Assembly: GCF_014190775.1 (NCBI RefSeq)
Contig: NZ_JACHVP010000005.1
Location: forward strand, 248,001-312,000
Length of the DNA stretch: 64,000 bases
Source of the DNA: Leifsonia aquatica
GTDB taxonomy: Bacteria > Actinomycetota > Actinomycetes > Actinomycetales > Microbacteriaceae
Reading direction: 5' to 3'
In this document: positions 18,029 through 30,019 of the stretch, in pieces
Layout: the number at the start of each line of letters is the position of its first letter
How positions within the stretch are numbered: position 1 is the stretch's first letter
Made by a program: the position numbers and the translations under genes
Notes under the pieces: generated by a model
Told to the model about the DNA's origin: nothing
What the model saw: only the letters and a program-made list of their open reading frames with translations
Database searches by the model: none

Positions 18029-18265
18029 ATGAGCATCGTCGTCTACAGCAAGCCCGCGTGCGTGCAGTGCACGGCCACGTATACGGCCCTCGATCGGAAG
18101 GGGCTCGACTACCAGGTGGTCGACGTCACCACGGACGACGCGGCACTCGCCGCGGTACGCGCGCTGGGCTACGCGCAGGCGCCCGTCGTCGTGGCCGACG
18201 ACGAGCACTGGTCGGGGTTCCGGCCCGACTTGATCGGACGGGTCGCGACGAAGCTCGGGAAGTGA
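18029..18265 (+). CDS. nrdH: NrdH glutaredoxin-like redoxin
   Basis: The 78-residue thioredoxin-fold protein has the redox motif CVQC at residues 11-14 and the C-terminal WSGFRPD motif typical of NrdH. It passes electrons from thioredoxin reductase to class Ib ribonucleotide reductase. The ATG at 18029 is preferred to an upstream in-frame ATG because VVYSKPAC follows directly and GAAAGG precedes it. It is the first gene of nrdHIEF and overlaps nrdI by GTGA. Confidence 0.95.
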   Translation: MSIVVYSKPACVQCTATYTALDRKGLDYQVVDVTTDDAALAAVRALGYAQAPVVVADDEHWSGFRPDLIGRVATKLGK

Positions 18266-18659
18266 CCCGGGCAGTGAGTCGCCTCGTCTACTTCTCGTCC
18301 GTATCGGAGAACACGCACCGTTTCGTGACGAAGCTCGGCGTTCCGGCGCAGCGCATCCCGCTGCGGGCGCACGAGCCGCGGCTGCACGTGACCGAGCCCT
18401 TCGTGCTCGTGCTCCCCACCTACGGCGGGGGAGAGGATCGCGCGGCCGTGCCCAAACAGGTCATCCGCTTCCTCAACGACGACGGCAACCGCCGCCTCCT
18501 GCGCGGCGTGATCGGCGCCGGCAACACCAACTTCGGGACCGCCTACGGCATCGCCGGCGACATCGTCGCGGCGAAGTGCGGCGTGCCCCACCACTACCGC
18601 TTCGAGCTCTTCGGCACCGCCGAGGACGTCGCCGCGGTCCAGAACGGATTGGAGACACT

Positions 18660-18672
<13 letters not shown>
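18262..18672 (+). CDS. nrdI: NrdI flavodoxin-like ribonucleotide reductase maturation protein
   Basis: NrdI is a flavodoxin-like protein that supplies the oxidant to build the Mn(III)2-tyrosyl radical in NrdF. The FMN loop [14 protein letters not shown] is at the N-terminus, followed by PTYGGGED and the late [10 protein letters not shown] segment. The GTG at 18262 overlaps the nrdH stop; GTG 18274 is an alternative start closer to LVYFSS. The length of 136 (or 132) residues is normal. It overlaps nrdE by 13 nt. Confidence 0.94.
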
Positions 18673-21862
<3,190 letters not shown>

Positions 21863-21866
21863 TCCG

Positions 21867-21898
21867 CGGGGCGGGCTGAGTGCACTCAGCCCGCCCCG
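21867..21898 (+). terminator. Hairpin terminator of nrdHIEF
   Basis: A perfect 32-bp palindrome (arms 21867-21882 and 21883-21898) begins 4 nt after the nrdF stop. It is GC-rich with no T-run. Confidence 0.75.
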
Positions 21899-21932
21899 GC
21901 GAACGCCACGTGAATTCCGTCCGAAATTCTGC

Positions 21933-21966
21933 TTGCAATTCTTTTGTTCGTAAGCTTTACTAACAA
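21933..21966 (+). promoter_or_regulatory. Promoter and overlapping palindromic operator of the ROK regulator gene
   Basis: TTGCAA (21933-21938), a 17-bp spacer and TTTACT (21956-21961) form a promoter whose -10 ends 7 nt before the ATG. An inverted repeat with 10-bp arms, TTGTTCGTAA and TTACTAACAA (one mismatch, 3-bp spacer, 21944-21966), covers the -10. This is the expected position for autorepression by the ROK protein. Confidence 0.6.
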
Positions 21967-21968
21967 AC

Positions 21969-23252
21969 ATGACCACGACGAAGACGCAGGGAATGGGAGC
22001 CGCGACAGCCGCTCCCATCGCCGCAGACGCGACCGTGGTCCCGAGCGTCGTGGCCGTGCACGGCACGACCGTCGCCGGCACCGCGACCGGCGCGACCGGT
22101 GCCGGCGTCACCGGCGCGGCGCTCGTCCCGGGCCGCGCGCTGCGACCGCGGGCCAAGGTGCTCCCGGAGCACGCCCGCAGCCACAACCGCTCGCTCGTCC
22201 TGCAGACGCTGTTCCGCTCGGGGGAGCTCAGCCGCGCCGACATCGCCCGCGAGACGGGCCTCACTCGGGTCACCGTCTCCGACCTGGTCGCCGAGCTCAT
22301 CGCCGAGGGGCTGGTCGTCGAGCTGGGGCAGCGCGAGTCCGCCCGGCCCGGCAAGCCCGCCGTGCTCCTCGACATCAACCGGACCGCCCACCAGATCATC
22401 GGCGTCGACCTCAGCGACCACGACCGCTTCCGCGGCGCGGTGATGGACCTCGACGGGGCCATCCTCGCCTCGGCCGAGGTGCCGCTCGAGAACGCGACCG
22501 GCGATGCGGCCACCGCGAAGGTCCGCGCGCTCGTCGAAGACCTGGTCCGGCTGGCGACCGCGCCCGTACTGGGGATCGGCGTCGGCTCGCCCGGCGTCGT
22601 CGACCTCGCGGGCACCATCCTCACCGCCCCCAACCTCGGCTGGCACGGGCTCGCGCTCCAGGCGGAACTCCAGGCCGCCACCGGCCTGCCCGTCATCGTC
22701 GCCAATGACGCCAACGCTGCGGTTCTCGCCGAGCACAGCTACGGGGGCGCGACCGGCGACCTCATGCTCATCCGGGTCGGCCACGGCATCGGCGCCGGAC
22801 TGATCGTCGCCGGTGCCCTCGTGTACGGCAGCCACTTCGCCGCGGGCGAGATCGGCCAGGTCATGGTCGGGACGGACCTCGGGCTCGAGGCCACCTACAG
22901 CCGCGACCAGGTGCTCGAGCACTGGCTCAGCGTCCCGCAGCTGCGGCGCGGGATGGCCCAGGCGCAGGCCTCCGGTGCGGACGTCACGCCCGCCCTCCGC
23001 GAGGCCGGCCAGCGCCTCGGCATCGCCCTCGCCCCCGTCGTGGGCGCCCTCAACCTGTCGGAGATCGTGCTCAGCGGCCCGACCGACCTTCTCGATGGTC
23101 CCCTCGCCGAGGCGACCATCCACACGCTCCGGAGCCGGACGATGGCCGAGAACCACGCCGACCTCGCGCTCCGGATGACCACGCAGGGGCAGGACATCGT
23201 CTTGCGCGGCGCGGCCGTACTCGTCCTCTCCGGACGGCTCGGGGTCTCGTAA
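21969..23252 (+). CDS. ROK family transcriptional repressor of the GlcNAc/sugar locus
   Basis: The 427-residue protein has an N-terminal winged helix (about 70-125: LFRSGELSRADIARETGLTR) followed by a ROK sugar-binding domain (GVDLSDHDRFRG, then ANDANAAVLAEHSYGGA). The first 60 residues are a low-complexity Ala/Thr/Val tail. The C-x-CGxxGC zinc motif usual in ROK proteins is absent; the region reads FAAGEIGQVMVGTDLGLEATY. The ATG has no Shine-Dalgarno, fitting a leaderless mRNA. It precedes and probably represses the downstream importer/nag genes, responding to GlcNAc or its phosphate by inference. Confidence 0.88.
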   Translation: MTTTKTQGMGAATAAPIAADATVVPSVVAVHGTTVAGTATGATGAGVTGAALVPGRALRPRAKVLPEHARSHNRSLVLQTLFRSGELSRADIARETGLTRVTVSDLVAELIAEGLVVELGQRESARPGKPAVLLDINRTAHQIIGVDLSDHDRFRGAVMDLDGAILASAEVPLENATGDAATAKVRALVEDLVRLATAPVLGIGVGSPGVVDLAGTILTAPNLGWHGLALQAELQAATGLPVIVANDANAAVLAEHSYGGATGDLMLIRVGHGIGAGLIVAGALVYGSHFAAGEIGQVMVGTDLGLEATYSRDQVLEHWLSVPQLRRGMAQAQASGADVTPALREAGQRLGIALAPVVGALNLSEIVLSGPTDLLDGPLAEATIHTLRSRTMAENHADLALRMTTQGQDIVLRGAAVLVLSGRLGVS

Positions 23253-23351
23253 CACAGCAATCCGGATCCACCCGACCCCTGCACCACGGTGTGGCAACCG
23301 CACACACTGACCACCTGAACAAAGCCCGATCATTTTTGAAAGGACAGTGCA

Positions 23352-24698
23352 ATGAAGAGAAAGCTCGTCGGCCTCGCCGCTGTGGCTACAGCTTCCGCTC
23401 TCGTGCTCGCGGGATGCGCCTCCGGCGGATCATCGGCGCCCAGCACCGACGGGAAGGGCAAGACGGTCACCCTGTGGCTGGTCGGCTCCGACACCCCGGA
23501 TGAGCTGCGCAACTACCTCAAGACCGAGTTCAACAAGGAGACCGGCGCGACGCTCAAGATCGAGCAGCAGGACTGGGGCGACATCGTCACCAAGCTCACC
23601 ACGGCCCTCCCCGACGCGAACAACACGCCGGACGTGACCGAGATGGGCAACACCCAGTCCCCGACGTTCACCAACGTCGGCGCGTTCCTCGACATCTCCG
23701 ACGAATACAAGGACCTCGGCGGCGACAAGCTGCTCCAGTCCTTCGTGGACGCCGGAAAGGTCGACGGCAAGAACTACACGCTGCCGTACTACTTCGGCTC
23801 GCGCTACATGTTCTACCGCAAGGACGTCTACGCGGCGGCCGGCGCCACGGTGCCGACCACGCTCGACCAGTTCAACACCACGGTCGCCGACATCACCGCG
23901 AAGAACCCGAAGGCAATCCCGAACTTCTCCGGCTTCTTCCTCGGCGGTCAGGACTGGCGCGACGGCATCTCCTGGATCTTCGCCAACGGCGGGGACATCG
24001 CCAAGAAGCAGGGCGACAAGTGGGAGGCCACGCTCGACTCCGAGGGTTCGCTGAAGGGTCTGCAGCAGCTGCAGGACATCTACAAGAACGCGTCCAAGGC
24101 CCCGAACGACGCCAAGGACTCGAACCAGTACATCTACCTGAACGACAGCGACCAGACGGTCGACGCCACCGGCAACAAGACCGGTGACACGTCGCTCGCC
24201 GCCGCGACGATCATGGCGCCGGGATGGGCGCACTGGTCGATCGGCGACCTGTCCGAGAAGGACGGCAAGCCGGTCCGCACCTGGAACGACCAGACGTTCG
24301 GCACGTTCGTCCTGCCGGGCAACGACGGCAAGCCCGCCCCGGTCTTCGCCGGCGGCTCGAACATCGGCATCTCGGCCAAGTCCAAGAACCCGGGCCTGTC
24401 CAAGACCCTCCTGAAGATCATCTTCTCGAAGGAGTACCAGGAGATGCTCGGCAAGAACGGCCTCGGCCCGGCGAACTCGGACTACATGTCCTCGCTCGGC
24501 GACGACCAGTTCGCGAAGGCGCTCATCGAATCCGCGTCCAACTCCAAGCTCACCCCGGCCGCGCCGGGCTGGGCCAAGGTCGAGGCCGCGAACGTCATGG
24601 AGGAGTTCTTCTCCAAGATCCGCGACGCGTCGGACCTGAAGGCTCTCGCCCAGGAGTACGACACGAAGATCGACGCTCTCCTCAACGAGAAGAACTAG
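23352..24698 (+). CDS. Sugar ABC transporter substrate-binding lipoprotein
   Basis: The 448-residue protein has a lipoprotein signal with lipobox LAGC and the lipidated cysteine at residue 22. A family 1 extracellular binding domain follows (VTLWLVGSDTPDELRNYLKTEF). It would be tethered outside the membrane and deliver sugars to the two permeases downstream. Chito-oligosaccharide or GlcNAc is inferred from the nag neighbours. GAAAGG lies about 8 nt before the ATG. No ATPase gene is in the cluster, so a shared MsiK-type ATPase elsewhere is likely. The hairpin after the gene may favour its expression over the permeases. Confidence 0.93.
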   Translation: MKRKLVGLAAVATASALVLAGCASGGSSAPSTDGKGKTVTLWLVGSDTPDELRNYLKTEFNKETGATLKIEQQDWGDIVTKLTTALPDANNTPDVTEMGNTQSPTFTNVGAFLDISDEYKDLGGDKLLQSFVDAGKVDGKNYTLPYYFGSRYMFYRKDVYAAAGATVPTTLDQFNTTVADITAKNPKAIPNFSGFFLGGQDWRDGISWIFANGGDIAKKQGDKWEATLDSEGSLKGLQQLQDIYKNASKAPNDAKDSNQYIYLNDSDQTVDATGNKTGDTSLAAATIMAPGWAHWSIGDLSEKDGKPVRTWNDQTFGTFVLPGNDGKPAPVFAGGSNIGISAKSKNPGLSKTLLKIIFSKEYQEMLGKNGLGPANSDYMSSLGDDQFAKALIESASNSKLTPAAPGWAKVEAANVMEEFFSKIRDASDLKALAQEYDTKIDALLNEKN

Positions 24699-24720
24699 TC
24701 GTTCACTCTCGCACCACCTA

Positions 24721-24766
24721 GCAGGTGAGGGCGCGGAAGGCACCCCTTCCGCGCCCTCGCTCCTGC
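24721..24766 (+). terminator. Intra-operon hairpin between binding protein and permease genes
   Basis: A 14-bp perfect stem (24727-24740 with 24745-24758, CACC loop) is extended by GCAGG/CCTGC across an internal loop. It lies between the binding-protein stop and the permease Shine-Dalgarno. Partial termination or mRNA 3'-end protection would give more binding protein than permease. Confidence 0.6.
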
Positions 24767-24794
24767 CCCCATGATTCTCGGAAGGAGGACCGAC

Positions 24795-25763
24795 GTGACC
24801 ACCACCCAGGAGACCCCCGCGGCGACCGGCCGCCCGGCCCGCCCGGCGCGCACCCCGAAGCAGGGAGCCCCCCGCCCCCGCAAGCGCCAGCTCGCCCCCT
24901 ACATGCTGCTGCTGCCGGCCATCGCCATCCTGCTGCTCGCCCTCGGTTACCCGATCGTGTGGCAGGTCATCACCTCGATGCAGCACTTCGGGCTCGCGCA
25001 GCAGTTCGGCCAGCCCGCCCCGTTCGTGTGGTTCCAGAACTACATCACCCTGTTCTCCGATCCCTACATGTGGATCGTCGTCGGCCGGTCGATCGCCTTC
25101 TGCCTCGTCACCGCCGCCGTGACCGTGATCATCGGCGTCGGCCTCGCCCTGCTGATGACCGGCGTGCACGCCGTCGTGCGCGTCATCCTCCAGATCGCCC
25201 TCCTGCTCGCCTGGGCCATGCCGGTCGTCGCCGCGATGACCGTCTGGAACTGGCTGTTCGACTGGCGCCGCGGCCTCATCAACAACGTCCTGAGCTCCTG
25301 GGGCCTCGACTTCCAGGGCCACAACTGGCTGCAGAACCCGCTCTCGTTCTTCTTCGTCGCCATGATCATCGTGGTGTGGATGAGCGTTCCGTTCGTGGCC
25401 TTCTCTGTCTACGCCGGCCTGACCCAGGTCTCCGGTGAAGTGCTCGAAGCCGCGCAGATGGACGGCGCCAAGGGCTTCCAGCGGCTGCGCTACATCATCC
25501 TGCCGATGATCCGACCCGTCCTCGGGATCGTGCTGCTGCTGCAGATCATCTGGGACCTGCGCGTCTTCACGCAGATCAAGCTGCTGCAGGACAAGGGCTC
25601 CATCGCCAGCGAGACCAACCTGCTCGGCACCTACATCTACCAGCTCGGCGTCGGGTCGAGCGACTTCGCGATGGCCAGCGCCGTCTCGGTGTTCGTCCTC
25701 ATCCTGACCGTCGCCCTGAGCTGGTTCTACGTCCGCTCGCTGATCAAGGAGGACGAGTCGTGA
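24795..25763 (+). CDS. Sugar ABC transporter permease (MalF-type)
   Basis: The 322-residue CUT1 permease has six membrane segments after a basic, proline-rich N-terminal tail. The EAA loop that docks the ATPase reads EAAQMDGAKGFQRLRYIILP. The GTG at 24795 is chosen because AAGGAGG is 6-7 nt upstream; an in-frame ATG at 24771 lacks a site. The stop overlaps the next permease by GTGA. Confidence 0.92.
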   Translation: MTTTQETPAATGRPARPARTPKQGAPRPRKRQLAPYMLLLPAIAILLLALGYPIVWQVITSMQHFGLAQQFGQPAPFVWFQNYITLFSDPYMWIVVGRSIAFCLVTAAVTVIIGVGLALLMTGVHAVVRVILQIALLLAWAMPVVAAMTVWNWLFDWRRGLINNVLSSWGLDFQGHNWLQNPLSFFFVAMIIVVWMSVPFVAFSVYAGLTQVSGEVLEAAQMDGAKGFQRLRYIILPMIRPVLGIVLLLQIIWDLRVFTQIKLLQDKGSIASETNLLGTYIYQLGVGSSDFAMASAVSVFVLILTVALSWFYVRSLIKEDES

Positions 25764-26659
25764 CCACCGCATCCACCGCATCCGCCACCGCCGCCACCGC
25801 GGCCCCCGCCCGCAAGCTGCGCCAGAAGGTCCGCCCCTCCCGCATCGTGCTCGGCGTCGTCGCGATCGTCCTCGCCCTGATCTGGGTCTTCCCGGTCTAC
25901 TGGATGGTCAACTCGTCTCTCCTGCCGAACGTCGTGCTGCAGAACTCCACGCCCACGTGGCTGCCGTTCGGCGGCTCGTTCGACAACTTCACCGCCGTCA
26001 TCGACGGGGGCACGTTCTTCCCGGCGCTCGGGATGAGCCTCACCATCGCGCTCATCACGGTCGTCGTCTGCCTCGCGTTCGCCTTCCTCGCCGCGCTCGC
26101 CATCAGCCGCTTCCGCTTCCGCGGCCGCACGTCGTTCGTGCTCGCCGTGCTGCTCATCCAGATGCTGCCGGCCGAGGGCTTGTTCATCGCGCAGTACAAG
26201 CTGATGGGGAGCCTCGGACTCCTGAACAGCGTCATCGGCGTCAGCATCCTCTACATCGCCGCCGTCGTGCCGTTCACGATCTGGATGCTGCGGGGCTTCG
26301 TCGCCGGCATCCCGGCCGACCTCGAGGAGGCCGCCATGGTGGACGGCCTCAGCCGCACCCAGGCGTTCCTGCGGATCACCTTCCCGCTCCTCGCCCCGGG
26401 GCTCGTCGCCTCCGGCGTGTACGCGTTCCTCCAGGCGTGGAACGAGTTCACGGTCGCCCTCGTCATCCTGCAGGAGAACAGCAGCCAGACGCTGCCGCTC
26501 TGGCTGCGCGGCTTCATCCAGCAGTCCGCCTCCCGCGCGACCGACTGGGGCCAGGTCATGGCCGCGTCGACCCTCGTCGCCGTGCCGGTGATCATCTTCT
26601 TCCTCATCGTGCAGGGCCGGATGACCAGCGGGCTCGTCAGCGGGGCGGTGAAGGGGTGA
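25760..26659 (+). CDS. Sugar ABC transporter permease (MalG-type)
   Basis: This 299-residue CUT1 permease has six membrane segments and an EAA loop EEAAMVDGLSRTQAFLRITFP. It pairs with the upstream MalF-type subunit to form the channel. The GTG start overlaps the previous stop, and the stop overlaps the GH3 gene start, so the genes are tightly coupled. Confidence 0.92.
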   Translation: MTTASTASATAATAAPARKLRQKVRPSRIVLGVVAIVLALIWVFPVYWMVNSSLLPNVVLQNSTPTWLPFGGSFDNFTAVIDGGTFFPALGMSLTIALITVVVCLAFAFLAALAISRFRFRGRTSFVLAVLLIQMLPAEGLFIAQYKLMGSLGLLNSVIGVSILYIAAVVPFTIWMLRGFVAGIPADLEEAAMVDGLSRTQAFLRITFPLLAPGLVASGVYAFLQAWNEFTVALVILQENSSQTLPLWLRGFIQQSASRATDWGQVMAASTLVAVPVIIFFLIVQGRMTSGLVSGAVKG

Positions 26660-28194
26660 CCGGCACGGCCGCCGCCGAACCCCGCCTCCTCGACCCCCGC
26701 CTCGCCCGCCGCATCGCCGCGACCCTCCTCCCCGGATTCGTCGGCACGACCCTGCCGGGCTGGCTGGAACAGCGGCTGCGGGACGGACTCGGCGGCGTGT
26801 GCGTCTTCGGTCCGAACATCGTGTCTGCCGAGCAGCTGCGCGCGCTGACCGACGCGATCTACGCGGCGAACCCCGAGGCGATCGTGGCGATCGACGAGGA
26901 GGGCGGCGACGTCACCCGCCTCCACTACGCCACCGGCTCGCCCTACCCGGGCAACGCGGTGCTCGGACGCCTCGGCGACGCCGAGCGCACCGAGCGCGTG
27001 GCCGCACGCGTCGGGGCCGAACTGCGCGCCGTCGGCGTGAACCTCGACTTCGCACCGGACGTCGACATCAACTCCAACCCGGACAACCCGGTGATCGGTG
27101 TGCGCAGCTTCGGCGTCTCCCCGGAGGTGGTGGCCGAGCAGGGCGCCGCATGGGTGCGCGGCCTCCAATCGGCCGGCGTCGCCGCCTGCGCGAAGCACTT
27201 CCCGGGTCACGGGGACACCGCCCAGGACTCGCACCTCGCGCTCCCTGTCGTCGATCTGTCGGCTGCCGAGCTGCGCGAACGCGAGCTGGTCCCGTTCCGT
27301 GCAGCGGTGGAGGCCGGCACCCGTACCGTCATGACCTCCCACATCCTCCTGCCGCAGCTGGACGCCGCGCTGCCCGCCACCTTCAGCCACCCGATCGTCG
27401 AGGGGCTGCTGCGCGGCGAGCTCGGATTCGACGGCCTCGTCGTCACCGACGCGCTCGACATGCTCGGCGCCAGTGGCGAGCGGGGCATCCCGGAGGCCGC
27501 CGTGCTGGCGCTCGCCGCGGGCTGCGACCTGCTGTGCCTCGGCACGGAGAACACCGACGAGCAGCTGACGGCGATCGTCGCGGCGGTCGCAGATGCGATC
27601 GCCACCGGCCGGCTGTCCACCGGGCGGGTGGAGGAGGCCGCCGCCCGGGTGATCGGGCTCGCCGGAGAACTCCGGGCCGAGCCGGCGCCCACGCAGGCCG
27701 ACTCTGCGCCGACCGCCGGCGCGAGCGCCGTGGATGCCGAGGAGGCGCGCGCCGTCGTTCCCGCCTTCGAACTGGCCGACACCGCCCGATCCTGGCTGGG
27801 GGAGGGCCGCACGGCCTCCTCCGTCGTCCGGCTCGAGACCGTCGCCAACATCGCGGTGGGCACGGCGCCGTGGGGGCCGTTCGCCGAGACCGCGACCGGC
27901 ACGGACGACGACGCAGCCACCGCGTTCGCCGCGCTCCCCATCGCCGTGGTCACCGAGGACGCCGCTGCGCCGCTCGGGCTGCCCGACGGCCCGGTGCTCG
28001 TGATCGGCAAGGACAACCACCGGCACACGTTCGCCCGCGAGACGATCGACCGGCTGCGCGCGGAGCGTGACGACGTGCTCGTCGTCGACATGGGCTGGCC
28101 CGCCGACGACCGCCGCTACGCCGACATCGCGACGTTCGGCGCCTCCCGACTGCTCGGCCGCGCCCTGCTCGACCTCCTCGGCCCCGGCTCATGA
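26656..28194 (+). CDS. Glycoside hydrolase family 3 beta-N-acetylhexosaminidase (NagZ-like)
   Basis: The 512-residue GH3 enzyme carries the NagZ signature KHFPGHGDT (180-188), whose His-Asp pair acts as general acid/base, and nucleophile D265 in VVTDALDM. It has no signal peptide, so it should act in the cytosol on imported GlcNAc-containing oligosaccharides or muropeptides. The residues after about 345 form an extra C-terminal domain, absent from short NagZ enzymes but found in many longer GH3 proteins. The GTG start overlaps the permease stop. The ROK kinase overlaps its end by ATGA. Confidence 0.9.
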   Translation: MTGTAAAEPRLLDPRLARRIAATLLPGFVGTTLPGWLEQRLRDGLGGVCVFGPNIVSAEQLRALTDAIYAANPEAIVAIDEEGGDVTRLHYATGSPYPGNAVLGRLGDAERTERVAARVGAELRAVGVNLDFAPDVDINSNPDNPVIGVRSFGVSPEVVAEQGAAWVRGLQSAGVAACAKHFPGHGDTAQDSHLALPVVDLSAAELRERELVPFRAAVEAGTRTVMTSHILLPQLDAALPATFSHPIVEGLLRGELGFDGLVVTDALDMLGASGERGIPEAAVLALAAGCDLLCLGTENTDEQLTAIVAAVADAIATGRLSTGRVEEAAARVIGLAGELRAEPAPTQADSAPTAGASAVDAEEARAVVPAFELADTARSWLGEGRTASSVVRLETVANIAVGTAPWGPFAETATGTDDDAATAFAALPIAVVTEDAAAPLGLPDGPVLVIGKDNHRHTFARETIDRLRAERDDVLVVDMGWPADDRRYADIATFGASRLLGRALLDLLGPGS

Positions 28195-29093
28195 GGCTCG
28201 GGATCGACATCGGCGGCACCAAGACCGACGCGGTCGCCGTCGACGAGAGCGGCGCGCTCGCGCACCGGATCCGCCTCGCCACCGGATTCGGGAGCCCCGC
28301 CGTGGTGGAGACCGCCCTCACGGCCGTCTCCCGCATCGGCGAACTGACCGGCATCGATGCGCCCGGCTTCTCCTCGATCGGCATCGGCATCCCCGGACTG
28401 GTCGACACCGCGTCCGGCGAGGTCGCGCACGCCGTCAACCTCGGTGTGGACCGCCTCCCGCTGGGCGGCGAACTGGCCGAACGGCTCGGCGTCCGCGTGT
28501 GGGTGGAGAACGACGTGAAGGCCGCGGCGCTCGGCGCCTACGACGTGCTCGGCCTGGCCGGCACGATGGCGTACCTCAATCTCGGCACCGGGATGGCCGC
28601 CGGGATCGTGGTGGACGGGCGGCTGTGGCGAGGAACGTCCGGCATCGCCGGCGAGATCGGGCACATCCCGATCGACCCCCTGGGGGCGGAGTGCGCGTGC
28701 GGTCAGCGCGGCTGCCTCGAGACCGTCGCGAGCGGCTCGGGCATCGCCCGTCAGTGGCGCACCGACGACCCGCTGCCGGCGCGTTCGCTCTTCGCGGCGG
28801 CGGCAGCCGGGGACGGCGAGGCGCAGGCGATCAAGGATAGGCTTGCCGAGGGCATCGCTGCCGCAGTGCGCGTCCTGGTGCTGGCCGTCGACGTCGACAC
28901 CGTGGTGATCGGTGGCGGCCTCAGCCATCTGGGCGACCCGCTGCTCGGCGACGTCCACGAGGTGCTCGAGGACTGGGAGCGCGCATCGCCGTTTCTCGCC
29001 TCGCTCGCGCTGCCGCAGCGCGTGCGCCTCGTCCCACCAGGATCACCAGTCGCCGCCCTCGGGGCCGCGATCGTAGGAGGAACGCATGGCTGA
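28191..29093 (+). CDS. ROK family sugar kinase, probable N-acetylglucosamine or glucose kinase
   Basis: The 300-residue kinase opens with the phosphate-binding motif GIDIGGTKTDAV. It contains the ROK zinc motif CACGQRGCLE after GEIGHIPIDP, which marks an active ROK kinase in contrast to the repressor at 21969. Context suggests phosphorylation of GlcNAc released by the GH3 enzyme before NagA and NagB act. It overlaps GH3 by 4 nt and nagB by 8 nt. Confidence 0.9.
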   Translation: MRLGIDIGGTKTDAVAVDESGALAHRIRLATGFGSPAVVETALTAVSRIGELTGIDAPGFSSIGIGIPGLVDTASGEVAHAVNLGVDRLPLGGELAERLGVRVWVENDVKAAALGAYDVLGLAGTMAYLNLGTGMAAGIVVDGRLWRGTSGIAGEIGHIPIDPLGAECACGQRGCLETVASGSGIARQWRTDDPLPARSLFAAAAAGDGEAQAIKDRLAEGIAAAVRVLVLAVDVDTVVIGGGLSHLGDPLLGDVHEVLEDWERASPFLASLALPQRVRLVPPGSPVAALGAAIVGGTHG

Positions 29094-29871
29094 AGTCGTC
29101 GTCGTCAAGGATCAGGCCGCCGCGGGCGCCCTGGCCGCAGAGAGCATCGTCGACCTGATCTCCGGCAAGCCGGACGCAGTGCTCGGACTCGCGACCGGGT
29201 CGACCCCGCTGCCCGTGTACCGGGCGCTGGCGTCGCTGATCTCGGAGCGCGGCGTCGACGTCTCGCACGTGCGCGGCTACGCGCTCGACGAGTACGTGGG
29301 CCTGCCGGCCGGACACCCCGAGTCGTACCGGTCGGTCATCCACCGCGAGGTCGTCGAGCCGCTCGGCCTGACGCCGTCGCTCATCCACGTGCCCAACGGG
29401 GCGCGGGAGACCATCGAGCACGCCGGCGCGGACTACGAGAAGGCCATCGCCGAGTCGGGCGGAGTCGACGTGCAGATCCTCGGCATCGGCACCGACGGCC
29501 ACATCGGCTTCAACGAGCCCGGCTCCTCCTTCGCCTCGATCACCCGCGTGAAGACGCTGACCGAGCAGACCCGCAAGGACAACGCCCGCTTCTTCGACTC
29601 CGAGGACGACGTGCCGATGCACTGCATCACGCAGGGCCTCTCCACCATCCTCAAGGCCCGCCACCTGCTGCTGCTCGCGTTCGGCGAGGGCAAGGCGGAG
29701 GCGCTGGCCGGCGCCGTCGAGGGGCCGATCTCGGCCTCCAACCCGGGCTCGGCCATCCAGCTGCACCCGCGCGTGACCGTGCTGGTCGACGAGGCCGCGG
29801 CCTCCGGCCTCCGCAACCTCGACTACTACCGCTACGCCTACGCGAACAAGCCGGCCTGGCAGAAGCTGTAG
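29086..29871 (+). CDS. nagB: Glucosamine-6-phosphate deaminase NagB
   Basis: The 261-residue enzyme converts glucosamine-6-phosphate to fructose-6-phosphate and ammonia. Diagnostic motifs are LGLATGSTPLPVYR, LDEYVGL and GIGTDGHIGFNEPGS. GGAGGA lies 5 nt before the ATG. It is the last gene of the importer/GH3/kinase operon and converges on nagA across a long hairpin. Confidence 0.95.
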   Translation: MAEVVVVKDQAAAGALAAESIVDLISGKPDAVLGLATGSTPLPVYRALASLISERGVDVSHVRGYALDEYVGLPAGHPESYRSVIHREVVEPLGLTPSLIHVPNGARETIEHAGADYEKAIAESGGVDVQILGIGTDGHIGFNEPGSSFASITRVKTLTEQTRKDNARFFDSEDDVPMHCITQGLSTILKARHLLLLAFGEGKAEALAGAVEGPISASNPGSAIQLHPRVTVLVDEAAASGLRNLDYYRYAYANKPAWQKL

Positions 29872-29888
29872 GACTGCGGGCGCTCCCA

Positions 29889-29980
29889 CCGGAACTCCGG
29901 CGGTCTGCCCCGGCACGCGACGATCCACCGTTCGGACGGAGGATCGCCCGGCGTGTCGTGGCCGACCTCCGGAGTTTCGG
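29889..29980. terminator. Long imperfect hairpin between convergent nagB and nagA
   Basis: Outer arms 29889-29909 and 29960-29980 match at 18 of 21 positions. Inner segments CACGC and CGATCC also pair, giving a single long stem-loop of about 92 nt. It starts 18 nt after the nagB stop and ends 40 nt before that of nagA, so a bidirectional terminator is likely. Confidence 0.55.
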
Positions 29981-30019
29981 CGTTTCGAGCCGGGGTTGCA
30001 GAACCGGTGCGGGCCGGCG

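Noticed and set aside
23253-23351. Gap before the sugar-binding protein checked for a copy of the ROK palindrome
   Set aside because: Only weak similarity (TGAACAAAG) and no inverted repeat; not enough to call an operator.
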